Origin: Succinatimonas sp. UBA7265
GTDB lineage: Bacteria; Pseudomonadota; Gammaproteobacteria; Enterobacterales; Succinivibrionaceae
Assembly (NCBI GenBank): GCA_002473165.1
Contig: DKSD01000049.1
Location: 1-22,977 of the forward strand
Direction: 5' to 3'
Length of the DNA stretch: 22,977 bases
Of this stretch, positions 1 to 7,573 are shown piece by piece. A program made the position numbers and the translations under genes. The first letter of the stretch is position 1; every line of letters starts with the position of its first letter. The notes below the pieces were generated by a model. It did not search any database, was not told the DNA's origin, and saw only the letters and a program-made list of their open reading frames with translations.

Positions 1-105
1 TCTCCTTTTGTGCTTTTTACGGAGAAACTATACCCTCTGTCAGATGACCTTAGATCCTCATTTCCCACTTTTAATGGCGAATAGCCCTTTTTTATGGGCG
101 CGGGA

Positions 106-1947
106 TTAGAACAGCGAGTGGAGCGCGTCGTAGATCTGCTGTGCCAGATCGCGCGAGATCCCCGGCACTTTTGAAAGTTCGTCGACGCCGGCGCGCATGA
201 TTTCGCGCCGCCCGCCCAAATGGCGCAGCAGCGCCTGGCGGCGCTTGGGCCCAATGCCCGGTATGTCCTCGAGCGCGCTGTGAGTGCGGGCTTTGAGGCG
301 GCGCCCGCGGTGGCCGGTGATCGCGAAGCGGTGCGATTCGTCGCGGATGTGCAGCACCAGCTGCAGCGCCGGATCTTCAAGCGAGAGATGGTACTCCTCA
401 TGGCTGTAACCGCGGATCAGCGTCTCCAGGCCTTCCTTGCGTCCCTCGCCTTTGGTCACGGCCACGAGCAGCGGCGGCTCGGCCTGCGCCTGCGCGAAGA
501 TGTCGCCTATCACTTCCTCGGCCTGTTTGAGCTGCCCGTAACCGCCGTCGATGAACACGATGTCGGGGATGACGCCTTCTTTGGGATCGCGATAGCGGCG
601 GGTGAGCACCTGGTGCATGGCCGCGAAATCGTCGCCGGGGGTGATGCCTTCGATGTTAAAGCGGCGGTAGCGCTGGCGATCGGGGCCGTCGCGGTTGAAG
701 TTCACGCACGAGGCCACGGTAAGCTCTCCCATGGTATGCGAGATGTCAAAGCATTCCATGCATTTCACCCCGCTTACCCCGAGCACGCGCTCGAGATCCT
801 CGATGCGGGTTTTCGCGGTGGCAGACGAGGCCAGGCGCGAGGTCAGGGAGGCCTCGGCGTTCGCTTTGGCCAGGCGCAGGTATTTGGCGCGATCCGTGCG
901 CACCTCCGTGAGGATCTTCACCTCGCGGCCGCTCATGTCTGTAAGCGCTTTGGAGAGCAGTTCCTGATCTTCGACGCTGGCGTCCGTGATGATCTCGCGC
1001 GGGAACATCTGGCCGCGGTTGGAGCTCAGGTAAAACTGGGTGAGGAAAGCGTCGAGCACCTCGGATGAGGAGTCGGAATCCGTGATCTTAGGGTAGTAGG
1101 AGCGGGTGCCGATAATGCGGCCGTGCCGGATAAACAGCACGTGCACGCAGGCCGTGCCCTCGCGCACGGCGTGGGCCACAACATCGATGTCGGTCATGAC
1201 ATCGCCTGAGATCGAGTTCTGTTCCTGGACGCGGCGCAGCGCGAGCATCTGATCGCGCACTTTCGCCGCATCCTCAAAGCGCATGGCGTCAGAGAGCTTT
1301 TGCATGCGATCGGAGAGCGAATTTAACAGATCCTGATCGCGCCCTTTTAAAAACATCCTGACGTTTTCCACCTGGCGGGTGTAGTTTTCCTCGGCCTCAG
1401 GCGTCATGGCCACACACGGGGCCAGGCACTTGCCGATCTGCGCCATGAGGCAGGGGCGGGAGCGGTGCTCATAGACATTGTCGGCGCACTGGCGGATCGG
1501 AAAGAGTTTTTGCAAAAGCTTTAAGCTCTCGTGCACGGCGGTCGCGTCAGGGAAAGGCCCGAAGTATTCGCCCTGGATGCGCCTTGAGCCGCGGTGCATG
1601 TACAGCCCCGGGTGGCGGTGGGCCGTCAGCAGCAGGTAGGGGTAGGACTTGTCATCGCGCAGCAGAATGTTGTAGCGCGGCTGGAATTTCTTGATGAGCT
1701 CGTTCTCGAGGATCAGCGCTTCGCTTTCGGAAAAAGTGACGGTGAACTCGATGTGGTGGATGTGGCGGATGAGCGCCGAGGTTTTGAGGTTTACCTGCTT
1801 TAAAAAATACTGGGAAAGCCGTTTTTTGAGCGATTTGGCCTTGCCGACGTAAATCACCGTGTTCTCATCGCCGTACATGCGGTAAGACCCAGGGCGGTCG
1901 GGGACCGTCTTCAAAAACGAGCGGTAATCAAAGGAAATGTCGGGCAT
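106..1947 (-). CDS. uvrC: UvrABC system protein C (excinuclease subunit)
   Basis: UvrC makes the two incisions around a DNA lesion in nucleotide excision repair, acting on the UvrB-DNA complex. The 613-aa product is the usual length. It shows an N-terminal GIY-YIG nuclease (GSYRMY at 20-25, IYVGKAK at 32-38), four cysteines at 154, 166, 174 and 178 in the pattern that binds an Fe-S cluster in E. coli UvrC, a UVR motif around 210-243 for UvrB contact, an RNase H-like second nuclease with candidate acidic/His residues D401 (CFDISH), D467 (FIDGG) and H539 (DESHR), and two C-terminal helix-hairpin-helix motifs (DIPGIGPKRR near 561 and VPGISRD near 594). No residue expected of a working enzyme is missing. 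The ATG lacks a clear ribosome binding site. A perfect TATAAT lies about 34 bases upstream. The usual neighbour uvrY is absent. Identity is very secure. Confidence 0.98.
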   Translation of the reverse strand: MPDISFDYRSFLKTVPDRPGSYRMYGDENTVIYVGKAKSLKKRLSQYFLKQVNLKTSALIRHIHHIEFTVTFSESEALILENELIKKFQPRYNILLRDDKSYPYLLLTAHRHPGLYMHRGSRRIQGEYFGPFPDATAVHESLKLLQKLFPIRQCADNVYEHRSRPCLMAQIGKCLAPCVAMTPEAEENYTRQVENVRMFLKGRDQDLLNSLSDRMQKLSDAMRFEDAAKVRDQMLALRRVQEQNSISGDVMTDIDVVAHAVREGTACVHVLFIRHGRIIGTRSYYPKITDSDSSSEVLDAFLTQFYLSSNRGQMFPREIITDASVEDQELLSKALTDMSGREVKILTEVRTDRAKYLRLAKANAEASLTSRLASSATAKTRIEDLERVLGVSGVKCMECFDISHTMGELTVASCVNFNRDGPDRQRYRRFNIEGITPGDDFAAMHQVLTRRYRDPKEGVIPDIVFIDGGYGQLKQAEEVIGDIFAQAQAEPPLLVAVTKGEGRKEGLETLIRGYSHEEYHLSLEDPALQLVLHIRDESHRFAITGHRGRRLKARTHSALEDIPGIGPKRRQALLRHLGGRREIMRAGVDELSKVPGISRDLAQQIYDALHSLF

Positions 1948-1980
1948 TGGTGAAAACAGCAGTTCAATAAGCTAAGGCTG

Positions 1981-1986
1981 ATTATA
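1981..1986 (-). promoter_or_regulatory. Putative -10 box of the uvrC promoter
   Basis: A perfect TATAAT reads on the minus strand here, which would start transcription about 27 bases before the uvrC ATG. I found no convincing -35 hexamer at 15-18 bases, so this is only a partial promoter match. Confidence 0.4.
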
Positions 1987-2097
1987 GACGCTGTTTCAGT
2001 TCCAAACAGGCGCGGATGAGAAGCTTTGAGCAGATGCGGAGAGTTTGCAAAATTTGCTGAATTATTTCCGCACCGGCATATGTGGATATCGCGCAAT

Positions 2098-2205
2098 TCA
2101 GTCGCTTTTTTTAATGCCTTCAAAATACAGAAAAAGCATACAGCCCAATATTCCCAGATAACCAAAAATTATAATAAAAAGCGCATAGAAAAAATTGTCA
2201 CTCAT
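2098..2205 (-). CDS. Tiny single-pass membrane protein (35 aa), translationally coupled
   Basis: I do not recognise a family. The 35-residue product begins MSDNFFYALF, is almost wholly hydrophobic from about 5 to 27 (one membrane segment) and ends in a basic tail (EGIKKSD). The start overlaps the stop of the 79-aa gene upstream in the string ATGAGTGA (8-base overlap). A GAGG lies 6 bases before the ATG inside that gene, so coupled translation is likely. The same arrangement, with a similar topology and a KK tail, occurs at 20984-21088. The overlap, the ribosome binding site and the matching second locus argue that it is real despite its size. Function is unknown; a small subunit or modulator of the upstream two-pass protein is one possibility. 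Confidence 0.6.
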   Translation of the reverse strand: MSDNFFYALFIIIFGYLGILGCMLFLYFEGIKKSD

Positions 2206-2437
2206 TTTCGGCCTCGGTCAGCTTTTTAATCGCAGCGCGGCTCATCCAATATGCCATTACAGACATTACTGCGTTGATTGCCAGGAAAAGTCCCATAAGG
2301 ATACATTGTTCTTTTGTGTATTTTCCCAAATTCATTAACGTTAAAAAACCTGCGATCATAAACGTGGCAACGAATACAAGGCCAATATCTCTGAATAATT
2401 TTTCGTAACTCTTGTAGTAAAGCTCACGGCCGGTCAT
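2198..2437 (-). CDS. Small two-pass inner-membrane protein (79 aa)
   Basis: No known family is recognised. The 79-aa product has a charged N-terminal stretch (KSYEKLFRD near 9-17), a first membrane helix at about 18-37, a short polar loop (GKYTKEQ), a second helix at about 45-64 and a charged tail (AAIKKLTEAENE), so both ends are probably cytoplasmic. A good ribosome binding site (AAAGGAAG) sits 6 bases before the ATG. A TATAAT lies about 48 bases upstream on this strand, behind a perfect 12-bp inverted repeat. The gene is AT-rich compared with uvrC and the chemotaxis gene on either side, which may indicate acquisition. It overlaps a 35-aa membrane protein gene downstream, and a similar pair is at 20984-21315. 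It is credible as a gene; the role is not known. Confidence 0.7.
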   Translation of the reverse strand: MTGRELYYKSYEKLFRDIGLVFVATFMIAGFLTLMNLGKYTKEQCILMGLFLAINAVMSVMAYWMSRAAIKKLTEAENE

Positions 2438-2484
2438 GTTATCTTCCTTTCACCTGAAACAACACTCATTGGATTTATATTACT

Positions 2485-2490
2485 ATTATA
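2485..2490 (-). promoter_or_regulatory. Putative -10 box for the 79/35-aa gene pair
   Basis: TATAAT on the minus strand, placed for a start about 41 bases before the ATG at 2437. The hexamer 17 bases upstream (TATATT) is a poor -35 match, so an activator may be needed or the site may be chance in AT-rich DNA. Confidence 0.35.
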
Positions 2491-2514
2491 CTTCATAATA
2501 AGACTAAAATATAG

Positions 2515-2571
2515 ACATTATTTGTTATTTTAATAAAATGACACTTAAACTCTTAATTAAACAAATAATGT
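2515..2571. repeat. Perfect 12-bp inverted repeat
   Basis: ACATTATTTGTT at 2515-2526 is mirrored by AACAAATAATGT at 2560-2571, with 33 bases between. It sits just upstream of the putative -35 position of the small membrane gene pair and could be a two-site operator. It could also be chance in AT-rich DNA. Confidence 0.6.
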
Positions 2572-2699
2572 TATTTGATTATATCTGCTTACTTTTAACC
2601 GGCGGGTCCATGGTTCATAAGAGTCGCTGGCAGATCTTTTCTACGGCTTACTCATACCGTCAATATTTTTGATTTATGGAAAAATCAGAACAACAGGCC

Positions 2700-2729
2700 A
2701 AAAAAAAACCTCCCTTGCAGGGAGGTTTT
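2700..2729 (-). terminator. Rho-independent terminator of the chemotaxis receptor gene
   Basis: On the minus strand a perfect stem AAAACCTCCCT / AGGGAGGTTTT (2719-2729 with 2705-2715) closes a 3-base loop and runs into a tract of nine T (complement of 2700-2708). It lies about 20 bases past the stop codon at 2748. This is a textbook intrinsic terminator. Confidence 0.95.
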
Positions 2730-2747
2730 GCTGTGATTTGGGGTGGG

Positions 2748-4358
2748 TTAGAACTTGAACCTGCTGACGAGATCGACGAGATCCTGCAGCTGCTCAACGG
2801 ACTGGTTGACCTGGCCAGTAATATCGTTGACCACGGCTGCCAAACCCTGCGAGGACTTCGTGATGCCCTGCATGTTCGTGGAGATCTCGGAAGTGGCAGT
2901 AGTCTGCTCTTCGGCGGCGGTAGCGATGTGGGTGATCTGGCCGTTGACATCGTTCATCTGCGAGCTGATGTTATGCAGCAGCTCTTCGATGGAACCGGTC
3001 TCGCCTGCCAGGGCATCCATGTTGGCCACTGAAGATTGCATGGCCTCGTTGGCGGAGTTGGCGTCCGTCTGGATCTGGGCGACCATCTTGGTGATCTCCT
3101 GGGTCGAGGTGGAGGTCCTCGATGCCAGGGCGCGCACTTCGTCGGCCACAACGGCGAAGCCCTTGCCGGCCTCGCCGGCGCGGGCGGCCTCGATGGCGGC
3201 GTTCAGAGCCAGCAGGTTCGTCTGGTTGGCGATGTCGTCAATGGTCTCGACGATGGTGCCGACCTTCTGGGCCTGATCGACCAGAGCCTGAACCTGCTCG
3301 GCGTCCTGCTTGGACTTGGTAACCTGGTTGTGGATGCCGTCCAGGGCGCCCTGGACTTTGGCAACACCCTGCTGGGTGATGTTGTTGGTGTTGTCGGCGG
3401 CGCTCGCGGCGGTCTCGCAGTTCTTGGCGATGTCGCCGGTGGTGGAAACCATCTCGTCGGCCGCGGCGGCGACGGTGATCGAACGGTTCTGGGAGTCCTG
3501 AGCGCTCTCGCCCATGGCATCTGAGGCCGTCTTAATGGAGTTCATGGTCTCGTGCAGGGCGTCGGTCACATTGTGCACGGTGCTGATGGAATCACGCAGC
3601 TGGATGCGCATGTTTTCCAAAGCGTGCAGCAGGGAGCCGAACTCGTCGGTGCGGTCTGATTCAATGACATTGGACAGATCGCCTTTGGCCAGCTGGGCGG
3701 ACTCGCTTACCGCGTACCTTAAGACCTTCACGAAGGCATCGGAGAGCAGCAGGCCCACGATGATGCCGAAGACGATGGTGCCGGCGGTCACGCAGCCGAT
3801 CACGATGGCCGGGGTGTTGGAGCTTAAGGAGCGGACGCTGGTGTTAACCTTGTCAAGCTCTGCTTTTGTAACCTCGGAGAGCAGGTTTTCAGCGCCGTCG
3901 ATGGCGGGATAAACCTTCTCGGTGAAGACTTTGCGGGAGTCGACGCTGTAGCCTTTGTCGAGGAACGGATACATCTCATCGGTGTAGTAGGAGATGAACG
4001 TCCTGACGGAGTCCTGCACGGCCTTGACTTTGGGGTTGTCGCTGACAGTGGCAAGTTTGGCGGTGTCCTTGTTCAGCGCGTCGATCATCTTCTGGGTTTC
4101 TTCGGCGGCTTCCGGGGTGAAATTGATGAGGGCGGCGTTGAAGGTGAAGATCTTCGCGCGGAACTTGTTCATGTCCTCGATGGTCTGCTGCAGAGCCGCG
4201 TACTCGTTGCTCAGCATGCTGTCCACGGAATCCGCGACTTTTTTGTTCTTAAGCACGCCGGTTAAGGCCGTGGCGGAAATCACGCAGGTGAATAAGATGA
4301 TGAGCAAAAACGCGCTGAGCAGTTTTGCTTTGACCGGCAGAGACTTATACCATCCCAT
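2748..4358 (-). CDS. Methyl-accepting chemotaxis protein
   Basis: A transmembrane receptor that controls CheA kinase through CheW and steers flagellar motility. With the ATG at 4358 the product is 536 aa. It has a first membrane helix (about 12-33), a periplasmic helical sensor region (about 34-182, four-helix-bundle type by appearance), a second helix (about 183-205), a HAMP linker (about 205-258) and a cytoplasmic signalling coil. The conserved hairpin tip is intact, including DDIANQTNLLALNAAIEAAR starting near 374 and GFAVVADEVRALA near 400. The protein ends LVSRFKF, with no NWETF-type tether for CheR/CheB. A TTG at 4406 would add 16 residues, but MGWYKSLPVKAK directly before the membrane helix is the more natural N-terminus. 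The ligand cannot be told from sequence. Confidence 0.95.
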   Translation of the reverse strand: MGWYKSLPVKAKLLSAFLLIILFTCVISATALTGVLKNKKVADSVDSMLSNEYAALQQTIEDMNKFRAKIFTFNAALINFTPEAAEETQKMIDALNKDTAKLATVSDNPKVKAVQDSVRTFISYYTDEMYPFLDKGYSVDSRKVFTEKVYPAIDGAENLLSEVTKAELDKVNTSVRSLSSNTPAIVIGCVTAGTIVFGIIVGLLLSDAFVKVLRYAVSESAQLAKGDLSNVIESDRTDEFGSLLHALENMRIQLRDSISTVHNVTDALHETMNSIKTASDAMGESAQDSQNRSITVAAAADEMVSTTGDIAKNCETAASAADNTNNITQQGVAKVQGALDGIHNQVTKSKQDAEQVQALVDQAQKVGTIVETIDDIANQTNLLALNAAIEAARAGEAGKGFAVVADEVRALASRTSTSTQEITKMVAQIQTDANSANEAMQSSVANMDALAGETGSIEELLHNISSQMNDVNGQITHIATAAEEQTTATSEISTNMQGITKSSQGLAAVVNDITGQVNQSVEQLQDLVDLVSRFKF

Positions 4359-4674
4359 AAAGACCAAACCCCAATTACACGATAAACACGCCGCGGTGAC
4401 GGGCAACCCCGATCATCCGGCTTGGCTGTGAAAATCTCCGGAACTTCCGGATCCTTTAATTATTTCGGCGTCTGCCTGAAAAACTTTTCCGCAAGGGAAA
4501 GCGACAGTCCCGACAGCATCCAATTTTATCGCAAAAAGCCGCGTTTTCCTGTTAACTCAGAGCCATACCAGAACCTTTGTTGATTTTTGTGATGTAACAG
4601 CAATGACTGCGTCAGAAACTTTTTAAATCCCTGGCGGCCGGGAAAAAGCAAAGGTCAGGGAGTCTATGCATGAA
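4359..4674. other. Intergenic region upstream of the chemotaxis receptor
   Basis: This gap between the DUF2057 terminator and the receptor start should hold the receptor promoter. I see a GCGATAA on the minus strand near 4537-4543 that partly resembles a flagellar sigma-28 -10 box, without a good -35 partner. I see no gene or further hairpin. Confidence 0.4.
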
Positions 4675-4707
4675 AAAGCTCGGCCGCGTCATGCGCGGCC
4701 GGGCTTT
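4675..4707 (-). terminator. Rho-independent terminator after the DUF2057 gene
   Basis: On the minus strand the stem GCCCGGCCGCG / CGCGGCCGAGC (with one G-T pair) closes a 5-base loop and is followed by TTTTTC. It begins about 16 bases past the stop codon at 4723. Confidence 0.9.
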
Positions 4708-4722
4708 GGTTCATACACGCTG

Positions 4723-5490
4723 TCAGTGGGACATCACGTATTTGACGAACTTGAGCTTGGTGGCGTCATCGGCCTTGCTGTAGAGATCGACGAGCTCCCT
4801 GAAGCTCACGGAGCCTTTGGCGCCGCCCTTTGAGGAGGTGCTCATCGTCAGTTCCTGATCGGCAGACAGGCCCGGATCTTCCATCGTGGTGTTCGTGACC
4901 AGGGCATCAGAGCGCTCGTTTGTGGCCTGTATGGTCGGCGCGCCGTAGGAGGTCATGCCGATGCCGCGCTTGCCGCCCTCAACATATGCGGGGGCGTAGA
5001 GGCGGTTGAGGCTCATGAGTTCCTGGCGGTAGTCGCGGCCTAACACGAAGCCGTTTTCCGAGGTCATGATGAAGTAAGAGGCGTCGGCCTTGGACACCGG
5101 CTTGCCGTCCTGATCGACGAGGTTGATCAGCTGGCGCAGCGAATAGCTCTCTGCGGCGCTTACGGATGAAGGGATCTGATAGTCAAAGGTCATGATCTGG
5201 TTGGGCTTGAGATTCATGATGTCGATGACGATCGGGTTTGAAGACTGAACGAGCCTGGCATCGGAGCTGTTGCCGAAGGTATCTTTGAAGAGCACCACGA
5301 TCTGATGGCGGCCCGGCGTCAGGGTGACCGTGCGGGTCATGCGGCTGTAATCAGGGGATGACTCGGCGCCGTCCACCATTTCCAGGGTGTAGTGAATAGG
5401 AACCTTAAACCCGCTGTCCGCGAAGGCGCAGGATGCGGCGAACGCCATAAAGGCGGCGGCGCCATATTTCACAAACTTGATGAGATTCAT
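4723..5490 (-). CDS. Periplasmic DUF2057 (YccT/CsgI-like) family protein
   Basis: A 255-aa secreted protein with a clear signal peptide (MNLIKFVKYGAAAFMAF...SCAFA, cut near 24/25). The body follows the DUF2057 pattern: an N-terminal strand with Leu/Val and a DG (YTLEMVDG near 34), a G(R)HQIVVLF strand near 60, an SNPIVIDI strand near 84, a DQDGKPV turn near 125, and a C-terminal LVDLYSKADDATKLKFVKYV helix resembling the end of E. coli YccT. YccT has been linked to inhibition of curli assembly; whether that holds here is unknown. The ribosome binding site AAGGA lies 5 bases before the ATG. It lies 87 bases downstream of the porin gene and may share its transcript or use its own TATAAT at 5561-5566. 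Family assignment is by recalled pattern, not alignment. Confidence 0.65.
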   Translation of the reverse strand: MNLIKFVKYGAAAFMAFAASCAFADSGFKVPIHYTLEMVDGAESSPDYSRMTRTVTLTPGRHQIVVLFKDTFGNSSDARLVQSSNPIVIDIMNLKPNQIMTFDYQIPSSVSAAESYSLRQLINLVDQDGKPVSKADASYFIMTSENGFVLGRDYRQELMSLNRLYAPAYVEGGKRGIGMTSYGAPTIQATNERSDALVTNTTMEDPGLSADQELTMSTSSKGGAKGSVSFRELVDLYSKADDATKLKFVKYVMSH

Positions 5491-5560
5491 AAAAATCCTT
5501 CAGTCTTTCAATTGTTATTTCGCAAGATCGCATTTGATCCGCAAGGCTTGAACCATGCTG

Positions 5561-5566
5561 ATTATA
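5561..5566 (-). promoter_or_regulatory. Putative -10 box upstream of the DUF2057 gene
   Basis: TATAAT on the minus strand, giving a leader of roughly 64 bases to the ATG at 5490. The -35 is poor at all normal spacings. There is no terminator between the porin stop (5578) and this gene, so read-through is also possible. Confidence 0.35.
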
Positions 5567-5577
5567 GCGCCTGATAT

Positions 5578-6726
5578 TTAGAAACTGTAACGCGCTCCGG
5601 CGACAAAGCGGTTTTCGCCTAACGCGTGATCCTTGATCCAGGAGTCAGGGTAGAGTCTCTCAGGGTTTGCCCCCAGATCCAGCTGAGCTTCAGCAAACAC
5701 TTTAAAAGCGGGAGCCGGGCTGTAGCTTATCCCAAGATTTAAATCCTCGATCACGGAGGCGTCGCGCCACTGCTGGGCGCTCCATCCTCCGCGCAGCGTC
5801 ACGCCGCAATCAAAGCTGTAGGCAAACGCCGTTTCATAGGTATAGATATGGTGGGGCAGCCCCTTGTAGCGGGTGACGTTGTACAAAAAGCCCGCGTAAA
5901 AGCCGCGGCCTAAGGTGCCGTAGGAGATTGCGATGCCCTTGTTCACCTTGTAGCTCGGGTGGTGGTTTAGGCCGTAAGCTTTGGGATCAGCGCTCTTTAC
6001 GACGCGGTTTTGGGCTTTGTCGTACATCTCACCGAAGAAAGACGTCATGGTCTCTTTGCAGCCTTCATAGGAGAAATCGGTGTAATCGGCGCCGTAGGCG
6101 ACGGTGATCCCGTTGCTTAAGCGTGTCGCAAACGAAAAGGCGTAACCCGAGTCCACATCGAAAGTGTCGTTGACGCTGTCTGAGGCCGTCTGCAAAGAAA
6201 GCCTGAAATCCCAGCCCATGGCCGAGAGCGAGTACATTACGCGCCCTGAGGCGGTGTCGCCGAACAGGTAGTAATCGTTCGTATTGAGATCGAGCGCGTC
6301 ATAGATGTCGGTGGCGCCGGCCACGGCGGTGTAGGCGCTGTCGCCGCGGCCTGCAATAAGGGTGCCGTACTGCTGGGCGTTGATGCCGGCGTAGAGGTAG
6401 CGCACGTGCACGCTCCCGTCGGCGCTCTCTCCGATCGGCAGTTCAAGCTCGCTTAGGCCAATGCCGCTTACCGAGTCGCTCAGGCGGCTGCGCCCTGCGA
6501 TGCCAAAACGGGCGGCGCCTGCCACCGTGTTGTCGCCTGAGGCGGAGGCGTCGCGCAGCGTGCCGCGCTGCGAGCGGATGGCGTGATCGTTCATGAACAT
6601 CGCTTCGGCGCGGCCGAAGATGTCAAGCTGCGTGCCGTCTTTGTCGTACACGGGGGCTGCCTGCGCGCAGCAGGCAGCGGTGACCGCGGCTGCGGCCAGA
6701 CTTAAAGAGAGGATCTTGCGTGACAT
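5578..6726 (-). CDS. Outer-membrane general porin (OmpC/OmpF-like)
   Basis: A 382-aa outer-membrane beta-barrel channel for small hydrophilic solutes. It starts with a signal peptide ending AQA/APVY (cut near 23/24), followed by the porin opening DKDGTQLDIFGRAEAMF. The middle has the typical YLYAGINAQQYGTLIAGRGD strand pair (about 106-125) and AGATDIYD. The protein ends in a short strand, FVAGARYSF, whose terminal Phe is the barrel-assembly signal. Alternating hydrophobic/polar strands run throughout. It begins only 10 bases after the stop of the upstream HAD phosphatase, and I see no Shine-Dalgarno before its ATG, which is odd for a normally abundant protein. It may be translated by coupling, or the true leader may lie within the phosphatase gene. 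Confidence 0.9.
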   Translation of the reverse strand: MSRKILSLSLAAAAVTAACCAQAAPVYDKDGTQLDIFGRAEAMFMNDHAIRSQRGTLRDASASGDNTVAGAARFGIAGRSRLSDSVSGIGLSELELPIGESADGSVHVRYLYAGINAQQYGTLIAGRGDSAYTAVAGATDIYDALDLNTNDYYLFGDTASGRVMYSLSAMGWDFRLSLQTASDSVNDTFDVDSGYAFSFATRLSNGITVAYGADYTDFSYEGCKETMTSFFGEMYDKAQNRVVKSADPKAYGLNHHPSYKVNKGIAISYGTLGRGFYAGFLYNVTRYKGLPHHIYTYETAFAYSFDCGVTLRGGWSAQQWRDASVIEDLNLGISYSPAPAFKVFAEAQLDLGANPERLYPDSWIKDHALGENRFVAGARYSF

Positions 6727-6736
6727 GCTAATTCGC

Positions 6737-7420
6737 TTATTGTGGTGAGCCTAATCTTTCACGGGCGGCGCTTAAAATGTCGCCCGGGGCTTTTGCGATC
6801 AAATCCGCTCCCCAGAGCGAAATGTCGCCGCATTCGTTTTGCCCGTAGCCCCATTGTACAGCACACGAAAGACAGCCCGCGCCTCGCGCGGCCGTGACGT
6901 CGTCTATAAAATCTCCGGCGTACAGGGCATTCTCAGGCCGCACGCCAAGAGCTTCCAGCGCTGTCAAAAGCGGCTGCGGATCAGGTTTGGAGCGCTGTGT
7001 GCTGTCGCCGCCTAGCACGCAGGAGAAGGCTTTTGTAAAAGGAAAAGCCGCAAACAGCGCTTTGATCATGCGTACATATTTATTGGATATGACAGCTAAG
7101 GAGAAGCCCTCTGACTGAAGCTGCCCAATTAGCTCCGGGATCCCCGGAAAAGGCTTTGTCAGGTTGCTGGCGTGCGCGGTGTAGCAGGAGGAGAATTCCT
7201 GATAGGCCTTGGCGCCGGGCTCGGTGACAGCCCACTCGTCTTTGGGAATGCGCAGCCGCAGCATGGCGCGCATGCCCGAGGTCACTTTCGTGCGCATCAG
7301 TTTTTCATCAAGCGGAGCATAGCCGCAGGAGACGAGCGCGTGGTTGCATGCGGCCATGATGTCAGGCGCCGTGTCAAACAGCGTGCCGTCAAGGTCAAAG
7401 AGCACGGCTTTCTTTGTCAT
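6737..7420 (-). CDS. HAD-superfamily phosphatase, Gph/MupP clade
   Basis: A 227-aa haloacid-dehalogenase-type phosphatase. Motif I is FDLDGT with nucleophile D9 and acid/base D11, motif II is ISNK with S112, motif III is K145 (RSKPDP), and motif IV is AGDFIDD (D170, D173/D174). The helical cap sits between motifs I and II. The SGMRAML segment near 48-54 and the C-terminal WGYG...WGADLIA pattern resemble the Gph and MupP group, so the substrate is either 2-phosphoglycolate (cleaning up a DNA-repair product) or N-acetylmuramate-6-phosphate (cell-wall recycling). The sequence alone does not decide. GGGGGAG lies about 11 bases before the ATG. The gene is divergent from apt and is followed closely by the porin gene. 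Confidence 0.85.
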   Translation of the reverse strand: MTKKAVLFDLDGTLFDTAPDIMAACNHALVSCGYAPLDEKLMRTKVTSGMRAMLRLRIPKDEWAVTEPGAKAYQEFSSCYTAHASNLTKPFPGIPELIGQLQSEGFSLAVISNKYVRMIKALFAAFPFTKAFSCVLGGDSTQRSKPDPQPLLTALEALGVRPENALYAGDFIDDVTAARGAGCLSCAVQWGYGQNECGDISLWGADLIAKAPGDILSAARERLGSPQ

Positions 7421-7475
7421 GATATTCGGATCTCCCCCGGTGTTTTATCTGGCGCTGCGCGCCTGCGGACTGTCA

Positions 7476-7504
7476 TTGATGCGAGCGCCTCGCGCAACTA
7501 TAAT
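7476..7504 (+). promoter_or_regulatory. Sigma-70 promoter of apt-dnaX
   Basis: TTGATG (7476-7481) and a perfect TATAAT (7499-7504) are separated by 17 bases. The predicted start near 7511 leaves a leader of about 62 bases to the apt ATG. It matches the consensus at 10 of 12 positions and is the best-formed promoter in the window. Confidence 0.8.
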
Positions 7505-7573
7505 ACATAAGGTTTGACATATGGCGCCGCGATGCGTCGCCGTTAATTTTCATCTCCTTATGGAGGCTCAGCA

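Larger units (their letters stand above)
2438..2696. other. AT-rich intergenic stretch upstream of the small membrane genes
   Basis: This gene-free stretch continues to the chemotaxis gene stop at 2748. It holds a -10-like TATAAT on the minus strand (2485-2490), a perfect 12-bp inverted repeat (2515-2526 and 2560-2571), and then a more GC-rich 2598-2660 segment in which I see no gene or clear hairpin. The chemotaxis-gene terminator follows at 2700. Confidence 0.5.

Noticed and set aside
220..1068. 282-codon plus-strand frame inside uvrC
   Set aside because: It is fully antisense to a clear uvrC and has no family pattern; GC-rich coding DNA makes such frames by codon bias.
2026..2229. 67-codon plus-strand frame across the small membrane gene region
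   Set aside because: No ribosome binding site and no protein-like pattern; the minus-strand pair has both.
2590..2660. Possible small RNA in the GC-richer patch before the receptor terminator
   Set aside because: No convincing promoter-stem-terminator set could be drawn.
3036..3524. Plus-strand frames antisense to the chemotaxis receptor
   Set aside because: Gly/Val/Leu-rich shadows of a well-identified receptor gene.
4359..4406. Upstream TTG start for the chemotaxis receptor
   Set aside because: It adds a non-conserved 16 residues before the membrane anchor, and the ATG at 4358 gives a normal receptor N-terminus.
4515..4560. Flagellar sigma-28 promoter for the receptor
   Set aside because: GCGATAA on the minus strand resembles the -10 but one base is missing and no TAAA box is at the right distance.
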